NCBI RefSeq assembly: GCF_014863545.1
Contig: NZ_CP062260.1
Span: 2,666,001 to 2,730,000 of the forward strand
Direction of reading: 5' to 3'
DNA length: 64,000 nucleotides
Source: Paenibacillus sp. JNUCC32
Lineage (GTDB): Bacteria > Bacillota > Bacilli > Paenibacillales > Paenibacillaceae
Shown here: one piece after another, positions 1-7,332 of the stretch
How the letters are laid out: each line of letters begins with the position of its first letter
Numbering within the stretch: position 1 is the stretch's first letter
The notes under the pieces: generated by a model
Database searches by the model: none
Told to the model about the DNA's origin: nothing
What the model saw: the letters and a program-made list of their open reading frames with translations, nothing else
Made by a program: the position numbers and the translations under genes

Positions 1-706
1 CGCCGCGCATCCAGTTCCATACATCCCTCCAAAGATTCAAGTGCGCGTAAGGGGTTCCCCCCGTTAGCTTCATTTCGGTCCCTAGATGATTCCAGCTCGG
101 CGATTCCGGCGTACGCAATCGAACGAATTGAAACTTCAGCATGTATCGATCCATGCCAGACACATTAAGCGAAGCTTTGTGCCACAAATCAAAATGCACC
201 AAAACCATCGTCCCCGCTTTGCCGGTCGGGAGTATCGTCTCGCCTTGATCGCCTACGAACTTATCGTAGTATGCGGTACCGGGCATGATGGCGGTAGGTC
301 CCATTTCCTCGGTGATATCCTGCATGTAATAAAATATCATCGCCCACCAAGGTCGGTGGCTGCGCATGCTGGACCAGTAACCGTCTTTATGCCACTGCCC
401 GCCCCCCGGCAGCGGATCGCCCGGCTGATTGTAATGGCAATGCCGATGAGGATGCATGTAGTAGTCCGGTCCGAGCACGCTCGTCAAAGCCCCTTGAACG
501 ACCGGCGTTTCGAAGAACTGCTGAATCTCGGGTACGCGGGGCAGGATGTTATTGCCGGGATTTCCTTCCTCGTGCAGTACGGCGTTGATTTTATCCCTGA
601 CTTCAGCATGCAGCTGATCCGGCAATTCGTTATGAAGCACCACATACCCCTTCATGATAAACTGGCAGATTTGTTCATCCGTCAACAGCCATTGACTGTC
701 CAACAT
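1..706 (-). CDS. Phytanoyl-CoA dioxygenase (PhyH) family protein, 3' end cut by window edge
   Basis: This is a putative Fe(II)/2-oxoglutarate-dependent oxygenase of the PhyH family; the substrate cannot be told from sequence. The reading frame starts at an ATG at 706, preceded by GAGGAGGG at good spacing, and stays open to the left window edge (about 235 codons seen). The iron-binding HxD pair is visible as HKDG (about H106 and D108), and a distal histidine lies in DLWHKAS (about H176), followed by an arginine (DRYMLKF, about R187) that would hold 2-oxoglutarate. It diverges from an AraC-type regulator 97 bp away, so that regulator probably controls it. Such pairs are common in Paenibacillus and often concern small-molecule or sugar-derived substrates, which is only a family-level hint. 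Confidence 0.85.
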   Translation of the reverse strand, partial: MLDSQWLLTDEQICQFIMKGYVVLHNELPDQLHAEVRDKINAVLHEEGNPGNNILPRVPEIQQFFETPVVQGALTSVLGPDYYMHPHRHCHYNQPGDPLPGGGQWHKDGYWSSMRSHRPWWAMIFYYMQDITEEMGPTAIMPGTAYYDKFVGDQGETILPTGKAGTMVLVHFDLWHKASLNVSGMDRYMLKFQFVRLRTPESPSWNHLGTEMKLTGGTPYAHLNLWRDVWNWMRG

Positions 707-803
707 CTCAATTCCCTCCTCAAGCATGAAATGAATTAGTGTTAGTATAGCAATGGCCGCGATCCCTGTATTTACATAAACGTCAGGCTTTTGTACAATC
801 GTC

Positions 804-1724
804 ATGCGAATATTAATAGAATCTTTTCTTGAAGGATGTGGAAATGAATACGTGGATTTTGCCGTCTTCCATCCCTATGTGCTGTATGCCACCAGATACC
901 CCTTTTCCAAAGGTCAAAGCAATAACAACCGCCACTGTTATTCGTCATCCCTTTATCTCATTACCGAGGGTCGGGGCATCGTTCGCACCCGTGGGCGAAC
1001 GCACATCACCGACCCAGGTTCCCTTGTGTACATACCGGCAGGTCAGCCGCATGATTGGATAGCGGACAGCCGGGATCCCATGGTCCATGTGTGCTGTTAT
1101 TTCGACTGGGCCCATGTGGACCGCAGGCATTTGGCCGATCACCCCAGCGTAATCTGTTATGACATGGCCCAACTGAATCCTTCCTATGTAGGTCCTGCTT
1201 TTCCTTACGCCCTACCCGAGTTCATGAGAGTAGAGAAAGTCAGCCTATGGAGCGATTGGTTTGAAAAATTCTACACCGGGAACCAGTATGAGAATGAGCA
1301 TACCTATATGCGCAGCGTGAAGACGCAGAGCCAATTCCTGCAATTCATTGAATACTTCCTTGCCTTCGCCCTGCAGGACGAGGCGATACCCGATCACAGA
1401 ATGTACAAGCTGCTGCAGCGTTTGGATCAGGATATCCTTCACGGCAAACTGCGGCCATTGGAAGCATATTATGAGGAGCTCCGGATCAGCAGAGGTTATT
1501 TCTTCGAATTGTTCAAGCGTTCGACGGGGCTGCCGCCGACGCAGTATATTAACCAGTTTCGCATCCATCGGGCCAAGGAGGATCTGCGCAATACGGACAT
1601 CAGCATTACCGAGATCGCCGAGAAGTTCGGCTTCTCATCCATCCATTATTTTTCGAAGCTGTTCCGTCAACTTAACGGACTGTCGCCCCTGGAGTATCGG
1701 AAACATCAGATGGAAGCCGACTGA
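804..1724 (+). CDS. AraC family transcriptional regulator (cupin plus two HTH motifs)
   Basis: This is a 306-residue DNA-binding regulator of the AraC/XylS family. The N-terminal half (about residues 40-100) looks like a cupin sensor domain, with a PGSLVYIPAGQPHDW stretch typical of the ligand-binding jelly roll. The C-terminal about 100 residues carry the two helix-turn-helix motifs: LRISRGYFFELFKRSTGLPP and, at the end, ITEIAEKFGFSSIHYFSKLF followed by GLSPLEYRK, the usual family signature. It is transcribed away from the PhyH-type oxygenase gene, so control of that gene and of itself through the short shared intergenic region is likely. The ligand is unknown. The start is the first ATG in the frame; no strong ribosome binding site precedes it, so the exact start is less sure than the call. 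Confidence 0.9.
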   Translation: MRILIESFLEGCGNEYVDFAVFHPYVLYATRYPFSKGQSNNNRHCYSSSLYLITEGRGIVRTRGRTHITDPGSLVYIPAGQPHDWIADSRDPMVHVCCYFDWAHVDRRHLADHPSVICYDMAQLNPSYVGPAFPYALPEFMRVEKVSLWSDWFEKFYTGNQYENEHTYMRSVKTQSQFLQFIEYFLAFALQDEAIPDHRMYKLLQRLDQDILHGKLRPLEAYYEELRISRGYFFELFKRSTGLPPTQYINQFRIHRAKEDLRNTDISITEIAEKFGFSSIHYFSKLFRQLNGLSPLEYRKHQMEAD

Positions 1725-1849
1725 CGAACGAACTTCGCCCCAATCCGATGTATACCTCGATGCGTAACATCGCTTATAATGTACGATAATCAGGAATGGC
1801 ACACGCTCAGAATTAGGCGAAGGACCTAAACAGGAGAGGTTGGAATATA

Positions 1850-2701
1850 ATGCGCTTTTTATCGAACCTCGGCTCCTTTATCAACGCATGGCGGGATTAC
1901 CCGGCTGAAGAGAATACGGTGCTGGGGAGTCGCTACACCGTCCAAGAAATGATTGGCGAAGGAAGTTACGGCATCATCTATCAATGTCGGGATCAACAGA
2001 GCGGTCATATAGTCGCCGTCAAACAGTCACGGCCAAGCAAAGGCGATTACGCCAAAGAATTGCTGAATCGGGAAGCCGTGATATTAAGCACCCTTCAGCA
2101 TCCGCAAATTCCGGCATATCGGGATTTTTTCACGGACAGCCGCCATTCGTATCTGGTCATGTCTTATATGGACGGGGATACGCTGGAGGATTTAATATTC
2201 GAACATGGCATGAAATACGGGGAAGCCGAATGTCTCCATATCGCGCTGCAGCTTCTGGAGCTGGTCCGTTACCTGCACGAACAAGGCTATGTTCATCTCG
2301 ACCTGCGGATTCCCAATGTACTGTTTAAGGATGGCCGTATCCATCTCATCGATTTTGGGCTGGCACGAAGGATCGGTGAACCTCCTCCTCTCCGGCAGCC
2401 TGTCCGAAAGAAGTTCCGGCGCGGCGGCACGAGCTCCTCTGTTCAATATAAAGAGTCGAAAGAAATCGAGGATCTCCGCGACATCGGTCACTTTATGTTG
2501 TTCATGCTCTATTCTGCCTATGATCCGGACGACGACCCGAGCGCAATCGGGGATCGAAGCTGGCAGGAAGAACTGCAGCTCTCGGATGAACTCCGGGATA
2601 TGATCAAACGCTTGCTGCAGTTGAGCAGACCTTACTCCGGTTCCTTGCAATTCATGAATGAGCTCCAGACGCTCGCGAATGCAAAAAAACCGCCCCTCTG
2701 A
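1850..2701 (+). CDS. Serine/threonine protein kinase, PrkD/YbdM-like
   Basis: This is a 283-residue soluble Hanks-type kinase made of little more than the catalytic domain. The glycine-rich loop is GEGSYG (about residue 38), the ATP-binding lysine sits in VAVKQ, the pairing glutamate in NREAVIL, the catalytic loop is HLDLRIPN with Asp and Asn kept, and the metal-binding DFG triad is present in IDFGLARR. The HxDLRxPN form of the catalytic loop is that of the small Bacillus kinases PrkD/YbdM and YabT rather than of PrkC; there is no transmembrane or PASTA segment. An AGGAGAGG ribosome binding site precedes the ATG. Substrates are unknown. It lies between the AraC gene and the small basic protein with gaps of 125 and 100 bp, and may be transcribed on its own. 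Confidence 0.88.
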   Translation: MRFLSNLGSFINAWRDYPAEENTVLGSRYTVQEMIGEGSYGIIYQCRDQQSGHIVAVKQSRPSKGDYAKELLNREAVILSTLQHPQIPAYRDFFTDSRHSYLVMSYMDGDTLEDLIFEHGMKYGEAECLHIALQLLELVRYLHEQGYVHLDLRIPNVLFKDGRIHLIDFGLARRIGEPPPLRQPVRKKFRRGGTSSSVQYKESKEIEDLRDIGHFMLFMLYSAYDPDDDPSAIGDRSWQEELQLSDELRDMIKRLLQLSRPYSGSLQFMNELQTLANAKKPPL

Positions 2702-2801
2702 TAAGACGGGCAGCGTTTTATTTGATTCCGGGGTTTCATTTATGTTACGATCCGATTAAATGATATGGAATGATTCCGAACAAGAAAGGAGGAAATTCCA
2801 C

Positions 2802-3011
2802 ATGTTACGAAAAATCATGAACAAATTTCTCCACTCGACGTCCCACAGTCATGGCCGCAAGCGTTACAGCAGTTCCGCGAAGAATTACGGAAGAAAATAC
2901 AGCAGCAGTCACGGGTATTCTCGCCGCAAAGGATCGTCTTCCGATTACAAACGCAGGCACGGCAACCAAGGTCATGGCTATTTTAAAAACAGAAGAGGCA
3001 GCTCAAGCTAA
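2802..3011 (+). CDS. Small very basic Ser/Arg/Lys/His/Tyr-rich protein with internal repeats
   Basis: This is a 69-residue protein of unknown function. I chose the ATG at 2802 because AAAGGAGG lies nine bases upstream; an in-frame ATG at 2760 has no such site. After a short N-terminus (MLRKIMNKFLHST) the protein is low-complexity: three imperfect copies of a unit like GRKxYSSS or RRKGSSS, with many His, Tyr and Gly and almost no acidic or aliphatic residues. A strong terminator follows at once, so it is a monocistronic gene. Composition and size recall small spore-coat or nucleic-acid-binding proteins of the CotG kind, where Ser/Lys/Arg/Tyr repeats are phosphorylated or cross-linked; that is inference from composition only. 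The neighbouring protein kinase makes phosphorylation an idea worth testing. Confidence 0.75.
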   Translation: MLRKIMNKFLHSTSHSHGRKRYSSSAKNYGRKYSSSHGYSRRKGSSSDYKRRHGNQGHGYFKNRRGSSS

Positions 3012-3039
3012 TCATTCAACATCATATAGCACACTACCT

Positions 3040-3073
3040 CCTTCAACGTGGTTGCATGTTGAGGGATTTTTTT
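3040..3073 (+). terminator. Rho-independent terminator after the small basic protein gene
   Basis: An 11-bp stem (3040-3050 with 3055-3065, three G-U pairs) closes a GTTG loop and is followed by a run of seven T. It ends the plus-strand transcript just before the convergent acetyltransferase gene. Confidence 0.85.
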
Positions 3074-3079
3074 ATCGTT

Positions 3080-3808
3080 TCACCGAATCGTGAAGTTGAC
3101 GCCGTAATAGGACAATGCCAATTTACCGGCCACTCTCTGGGAAGAAGCATTATCCCATGAGGTACTGTACAGGGGCAATGCTCCCATTTTCCGCACCTCG
3201 ATTGCCCAACCGGCAGCAACGGCGGCCGCATAACCTCTCCCTCGAAATTCGGCTAACGTCTCCAGTCCGGCTTCGTGCGCTTCCGCAGAAACGCGAACAC
3301 TCCGGCAGACCGACACCACCCTCTGATCTTGAATGATCGCGACACAAGGCTGGGCGTAGTCGATTTCCGCGTTCAGCCATTCCAAACCGGCGAGCGAATA
3401 CTCGGTTATATTGTCTCCGGTGATCGATACCGCCTGCATGTTCGGCGATGACGTTGTGATGTCAAGAATCCGATAACAAGGTCCGCTCGTATATTGATCA
3501 GCAGCCAGCAGATTCATGTAGTCATCGAAGTGCTTGGGTCTCGTTTGAAAATCTTCGTTAAGAGACGGTTCATTTTCAACCAGCGCCGTCAGTTGCTCGG
3601 CAAGTTTGTCCTGAATATCATAACGAAGCCGGCAAACGGCTGAACCGTCGATCGTTCGACCCAAGAAAAATCGGGGAGCCGGCTCCTCTCCCGGCCAAGG
3701 CTCGTTAATGGTTCGCATCCGACTATCCAGGTCATGCGTAAACATAACCCGTGCGTGCATCTCCATCAAATCCTTAGCGGTTGGCTCATGTCCTATCCGC
3801 TGGTTCAT
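3080..3808 (-). CDS. GNAT family N-acetyltransferase
   Basis: This is a 242-residue protein whose C-terminal about 100 residues form a GNAT fold: VVSVCRSVRVSAEAHEAGLE forms the core strands, LAEFRGRGYAAAVAAGWA is the acetyl-CoA pyrophosphate loop (R-G-R-G-Y matching Q/RxxGxG/A), and STSWDNASSQRVAGKLAL is the typical closing helix with the conserved Asn. The first about 130 residues are not recognisable as an acetyltransferase; they may form a second, degenerate GNAT repeat or substrate cap. The family moves the acetyl group of acetyl-CoA to an amine; the acceptor is not predictable. It converges on the small basic protein gene and is separated from nhaC downstream of its promoter side by a terminator, so it is probably a single-gene unit. 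Confidence 0.85.
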   Translation of the reverse strand: MNQRIGHEPTAKDLMEMHARVMFTHDLDSRMRTINEPWPGEEPAPRFFLGRTIDGSAVCRLRYDIQDKLAEQLTALVENEPSLNEDFQTRPKHFDDYMNLLAADQYTSGPCYRILDITTSSPNMQAVSITGDNITEYSLAGLEWLNAEIDYAQPCVAIIQDQRVVSVCRSVRVSAEAHEAGLETLAEFRGRGYAAAVAAGWAIEVRKMGALPLYSTSWDNASSQRVAGKLALSYYGVNFTIR

Positions 3809-3910
3809 GCTTTCACCCCCATAAGAATTTCAACCATAGTTTCGCCTCATCCATCTCCATCGTAGCAGATTTTTCGAACAACGGGTTGGGCACAAATGAA
3901 TATAAACGAT

Positions 3911-3952
3911 AAATAAAAAGACCCTGTCTCCCTTTGTATCAGGGAAACAAGG
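3911..3952 (-). terminator. Rho-independent terminator of the nhaC transcript
   Basis: A 12-bp stem with some G-U pairs (3922-3933 with 3941-3952) and a seven-base loop is followed, read on the minus strand, by TCTTTTTATTT. It lies 28 bases after the nhaC stop codon. Confidence 0.85.
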
Positions 3953-3979
3953 CCAACATGGGATCGTGCCTATCTAGGA

Positions 3980-5356
3980 TCATGCCTTCCTGCCAAGGGA
4001 GTTCCGCTGCAATCGCGGTATCAAAGCGTACGCAAACGTGAAAAGCGGGCTCAGCCAAAGGAAAGTTGCATAAGGTGCGTACTCGATGACCGGTACTCCA
4101 AGGGTCGTGGCAAAAAAAGCACCGCTGACGCCCCATGGAATTAAAGGGTTAACCAGCGTTCCACAATCCTCCAATGTGCGTGACAGCGTCTTGGCCGGTA
4201 TGTTTCGGCGAGTATATTCCTCCTTGAACATTTGACCGGGCAAAAGGATCGATAAATACTGCTCGCCCGTCATGCCGTTAACCGCGATGGAAGATGCACC
4301 CGTCATCACGACCACACTGCTGCTGCGCTTCAGCGGCTGCATGACTTTACGGAAGAAGGCTTCGATGACGCCGCAATGCTGAAGCAGCCCTCCCAAGGAT
4401 AATGCAATCAAGATCAGCGATACGGACCACATCATGGATTGCAATCCGCCGCGGTTGACTATGGAAGCAACGGTTTCGTTGGCAATCGTGCTCTTGTAGC
4501 CGCTCTGCATCACGCTGAACCAGACATCGACGGCTGTCTGCTGCTGAACGAAGGCCGTCACGATCAGTCCGGTTACAATGCCTGCGATGAGTGTCGGCAG
4601 GATCGGCATGCGCTTGACGGAACAGGCGATAACGGCAAGCGGCGACATCAACGTCAGCCAATGAATATGGAATCCGTCATGAAGCGCCGCCTTGATTAGA
4701 TTTATCGAGGACAAATCCAGGGCGCTACTTGTGGGCGCAAGCAGGAAAAAGACCGTTGTCACCACAAGGGCCGGCACTGTCGTGTAGATCATATTGCCGA
4801 TATGGGTGAATAAGGATATGCCGGCGACCGCGGGAGCAAAGTTCGTGGTGTCGGAGAGCGGCGACATTTTATCACCGAAGCAAGCGCCGCAGATCACCGC
4901 TCCGGCAGCCAGCGTCGGAGAAATTCCTGTCGTTACCGCGATTCCCATAAAGGCAACCCCAACCGTACTGACTGTCGTGAAGGAGCTTCCGGTGAACATC
5001 GAGACCACTATGGTCACATATAATGCGCTCACGGCAAAATAATGCGGTTCGATATAATCCATGCCATAGTATAAAATAGTCGGTACCGTGCCGCTCATCA
5101 TCCATACCGCAATCAAAATGCCGATGAGCGAAAGAATGAGAATCGGCATAATCGCCGTTTGAATTCCTTGAATGATGGCGGATTCGAGCTGCTTCCAGGA
5201 AAACCCGAACAAACGCAGCAAGGCCGCCGTACCGACGGTGGTTGCCAAGAGCGGAAGATGCGGTTCTGCTTTCAGCAAAAAGATGGAGACAAACAGCAGC
5301 GCCAGAATAAACGCGATAAGAATGATGCTTTTTGAGAAACTGAGATGTCGTTCCAT
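3980..5356 (-). CDS. nhaC: Na+/H+ antiporter, NhaC family
   Basis: This is a polytopic membrane antiporter expected to exchange intracellular Na+ (or another small ion or organic anion) for H+. Family hallmarks are a hydrophobic chain of about 11-12 membrane segments, the GACFGDKMSPLSDTTNFAPA stretch (about residue 190 from this start) which is the NhaC/MleN signature, and a late NPLIPWGVSGAF segment. I start it at the ATG at 5356 (MERHLSF), preceded by AAGGAG at ten bases, giving 458 residues, the usual family length. The same frame runs upstream to 5485 with a Lys/Ser-rich stretch that has no ribosome binding site and is probably untranslated. MleN-type exchangers (malate/lactate) belong to the same family, so the substrate is not certain. 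Transcribed alone between two terminators. Confidence 0.9.
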   Translation of the reverse strand: MERHLSFSKSIILIAFILALLFVSIFLLKAEPHLPLLATTVGTAALLRLFGFSWKQLESAIIQGIQTAIMPILILSLIGILIAVWMMSGTVPTILYYGMDYIEPHYFAVSALYVTIVVSMFTGSSFTTVSTVGVAFMGIAVTTGISPTLAAGAVICGACFGDKMSPLSDTTNFAPAVAGISLFTHIGNMIYTTVPALVVTTVFFLLAPTSSALDLSSINLIKAALHDGFHIHWLTLMSPLAVIACSVKRMPILPTLIAGIVTGLIVTAFVQQQTAVDVWFSVMQSGYKSTIANETVASIVNRGGLQSMMWSVSLILIALSLGGLLQHCGVIEAFFRKVMQPLKRSSSVVVMTGASSIAVNGMTGEQYLSILLPGQMFKEEYTRRNIPAKTLSRTLEDCGTLVNPLIPWGVSGAFFATTLGVPVIEYAPYATFLWLSPLFTFAYALIPRLQRNSLGRKA

Positions 5357-5540
5357 GATGCTAAGACTCCTTATCCATTGTCGTGGCGAGAGAAACCTCC
5401 CGTCCATTGATGATGAATGTTTGACTTTTTTGCTTTTATGCTTTTCGGCTTTTTGGCTTCTTTGCATTGAAGCGCAGAGTAACACTATAAACGATAAGGA
5501 CGGACGCCGTCAATGTAGGAATCATGAACAATCACCAAAA

Positions 5541-5571
5541 AAAAGACGACTGCTTGCTGCAGTCGTCTTTT
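5541..5571 (-). terminator. Rho-independent terminator of the asd transcript
   Basis: A perfect 13-bp palindrome (5541-5553 with 5559-5571) closes a TTGCT loop, with AAAA/TTTT at both ends, so it could work in both directions. It begins 20 bases after the asd stop codon. Confidence 0.9.
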
Positions 5572-5591
5572 ATCATATATAGGATGTATCG

Positions 5592-6677
5592 TTATTTCGC
5601 TTGAATGTAACCTTCCGCTTTCAACAGTTCCGCAATCAGAACGGCTCCGCCGGCTGCACCGCGCAGCGTATTATGCGAGAGGCCCACGAATTTATAATCG
5701 TAGAGGGAATCCTCGCGCAATCTGCCAACCGAAACGCCCATTCCGCGCTCAATGTCGCGATCCAGCTTCGTCTGCGGCCGGTTCTCTTCTTCGAAATACG
5801 TAATGAATTGCTTAGGCGCACTAGGGAGTTCCAACTCTTGCGGTCTGCCTTTAAACTGCTGCCAGCGTTCCAGGATTTCCTCCTTCGACGGCTTGTTCTC
5901 GAACGAAGCAAACACGGTAGCTAAATGGCCATCGGTTACGGGAACGCGTATGCATTGCGTCGTAATCAATGGGGATTCAGCTTTCACGATCTCCCCGTTC
6001 ACAACGCTGCCCCAGATGCGAAGCGGCTCCTGCTCGCTCTTCTCTTCCTCGCCGCCGATATACGGAATCACGTTGTCCAGCATATCCGGCCAATCGGTGA
6101 AGTTCTTGCCGGCCCCGGATATTGCCTGGTAAGTGGAGGCAACGACATTCGTAGGTTTGAAATCAAGCAAAGCGTGCAGCGCCGGCACATAACTTTGAAT
6201 GGAACAATTCGGCTTCACCGCAATGAACCCGGTTGTTGTTCCCAGACGTTTGCGCTGTGCGGCAATCACGTCGATATGACCCGGATTGATTTCCGGAATG
6301 ACCATCGGAACGTCAGGCGTCCAGCGATGGGCGGAGTTGTTGGAGATGACGGGCGTGCCCGTTTTGGCATAGGCCTCTTCCAATGCCTGAATCTCGTTCT
6401 TCTTCATGTCGACCGCGCAGAATACGAAGTCAACCTCTGCGGCAACCTGTTCCACCTGCGATGCATCCTGAACGACAATGCCTTTCACCTGCTCGGGGAT
6501 CGGCGTAGCCAGCTTCCAGCGGCCCTGTACCGATTCTTCATACGTTTTGCCGGCCGAATTGCGGCTGGCTGCAATGGTGGTCACTTCGAACCATGGATGC
6601 CCATCCAGCAATTGCATAAAACGTTGACCCACCATTCCTGTTCCACCGACTATACCTACTCTAAGTTTTTGTGACAT
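5592..6677 (-). CDS. asd: Aspartate-semialdehyde dehydrogenase
   Basis: This 361-residue enzyme reduces aspartyl-4-phosphate to aspartate semialdehyde with NADPH, the branch point to lysine/diaminopimelate, threonine and methionine. The nucleotide-binding GIVGGTGMVGQRF loop is at residue 8 and the active-site cysteine is in FIAVKPNCSIQSY (about residue 156); the late IERGMGVSVGRLRED region and the active-site histidine in GHLATVF are also present. The sequence resembles the yeast/archaeal branch of the family rather than the classical Bacillus Asd, which many Paenibacillus share. AAAGGATATGAG precedes the ATG. It stands alone between its T-box leader (about 270 bases upstream) and a strong terminator, so control by uncharged tRNA is expected. 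Confidence 0.93.
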   Translation of the reverse strand: MSQKLRVGIVGGTGMVGQRFMQLLDGHPWFEVTTIAASRNSAGKTYEESVQGRWKLATPIPEQVKGIVVQDASQVEQVAAEVDFVFCAVDMKKNEIQALEEAYAKTGTPVISNNSAHRWTPDVPMVIPEINPGHIDVIAAQRKRLGTTTGFIAVKPNCSIQSYVPALHALLDFKPTNVVASTYQAISGAGKNFTDWPDMLDNVIPYIGGEEEKSEQEPLRIWGSVVNGEIVKAESPLITTQCIRVPVTDGHLATVFASFENKPSKEEILERWQQFKGRPQELELPSAPKQFITYFEEENRPQTKLDRDIERGMGVSVGRLREDSLYDYKFVGLSHNTLRGAAGGAVLIAELLKAEGYIQAK

Positions 6678-6940
6678 TCGCTACTCATATCCTTTCAATA
6701 ATGGCGTCATGTTCCCATACATCGATGTACCGTACGGACAAAAGCATGCAATAAATAAGCTACTACTAGATAATTATTCAATCCGGCAAGATCCGTGTAG
6801 GTTTCCCGCCTTGTACCATCGTATTTCTTTAGATATAAGAAAAGTTTACTTTCTCAGAAGACGGACCGCTTATATCAGAACGGTTACTTACGATATAAGA
6901 ACGGCAAGCCACTGATGTCTAACCTTTTTGATCACTTAAC
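6678..6940 (-). other. Long untranslated spacer between the T-box terminator and asd, with GATATAAG repeats
   Basis: I see no gene here. It would be the last part of the asd leader after the T-box attenuator. It holds three copies of GATATAAG: two direct (6832-6839 and 6892-6899) and one inverted (6869-6876). The pair 6869-6876/6892-6899 is a perfect 8-bp inverted repeat with a 15-base spacer, able to form a hairpin or bind a dimeric protein. Two copies extend to GATATAAGAA. A second promoter in this spacer cannot be excluded. Confidence 0.5.
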
Positions 6941-7235
6941 AAAAAAATCCCACCCCCAAGACCGTAAGTCTCAGGGACGAGATTGTTATACTCGCGGTAC
7001 CACCCCAAATTTGCCAATATGTCACCATATTCGCCTCATCGAGTACGGCATTACACTGGAATGCAGATACTCTAGCTCTGTAACAGGAGCTCCTGGCACA
7101 CCATCCCCCTCCGTTGAGAGTTCCTTGTGCTGCTCAGAGTCTTTTTTCAATAAAGAACGCTTCGCCCCTTTTCAGCTGCCGGAGCTCTCTGTACAAGAAT
7201 TCGTTTATTTACTCGTCTCGTCATCGCATTTGTTA
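6941..7235 (-). promoter_or_regulatory. T-box riboswitch (tRNA-sensing leader) upstream of asd
   Basis: Read on the minus strand the leader carries the T-box core GGGTGGTACCGCG (TGGTACCGCG at 6993-7002), a downstream CGTCCCTGAG antiterminator partner, and a terminator stem (about 6951-6976) followed by seven T (6941-6947). The 5' part has the K-turn-like GACGAGACGAGTA and an AGAGAG...GCTGAAAA apical region typical of Stem I. A possible lower stem pairs 7204-7209 with 7149-7154; the loop after it is A-rich (six A at 7142-7147), so the specifier may be a lysine codon (AAA or AAG). That reading is tentative. Uncharged tRNA binding would let transcription continue into asd. Confidence 0.9.
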
Positions 7236-7240
7236 TGATT

Positions 7241-7269
7241 ATTATATATAAAACCATTTCGTCGGTAAA
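7241..7269 (-). promoter_or_regulatory. Sigma-A promoter of the T-box/asd transcript
   Basis: TATAAT (7241-7246) lies 17 bp from TTTACC (7264-7269) on the minus strand. Transcription would begin near 7234, just before the T-box Stem I. Confidence 0.7.
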
Positions 7270-7332
7270 CCATATTTATAAAATTTTCACGAGAATGATC
7301 AAGATGGTTAAGACCTGTTCCTGTCGTGACAC

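Noticed and set aside
86..739. A 217-codon plus-strand frame at the left edge
   Set aside because: It is the antisense of the PhyH-type oxygenase gene, which has the family's iron-binding residues and a good ribosome binding site on the minus strand.
5357..5485. Lys/Ser-rich N-terminal extension of the NhaC frame
   Set aside because: No ribosome binding site at its start, the ATG at 5356 has AAGGAG, and the extension is absent from the family's usual length.
6709..7238. Two plus-strand frames in the asd leader region
   Set aside because: They lie antisense to a clear T-box riboswitch and its spacer and have no ribosome binding sites.
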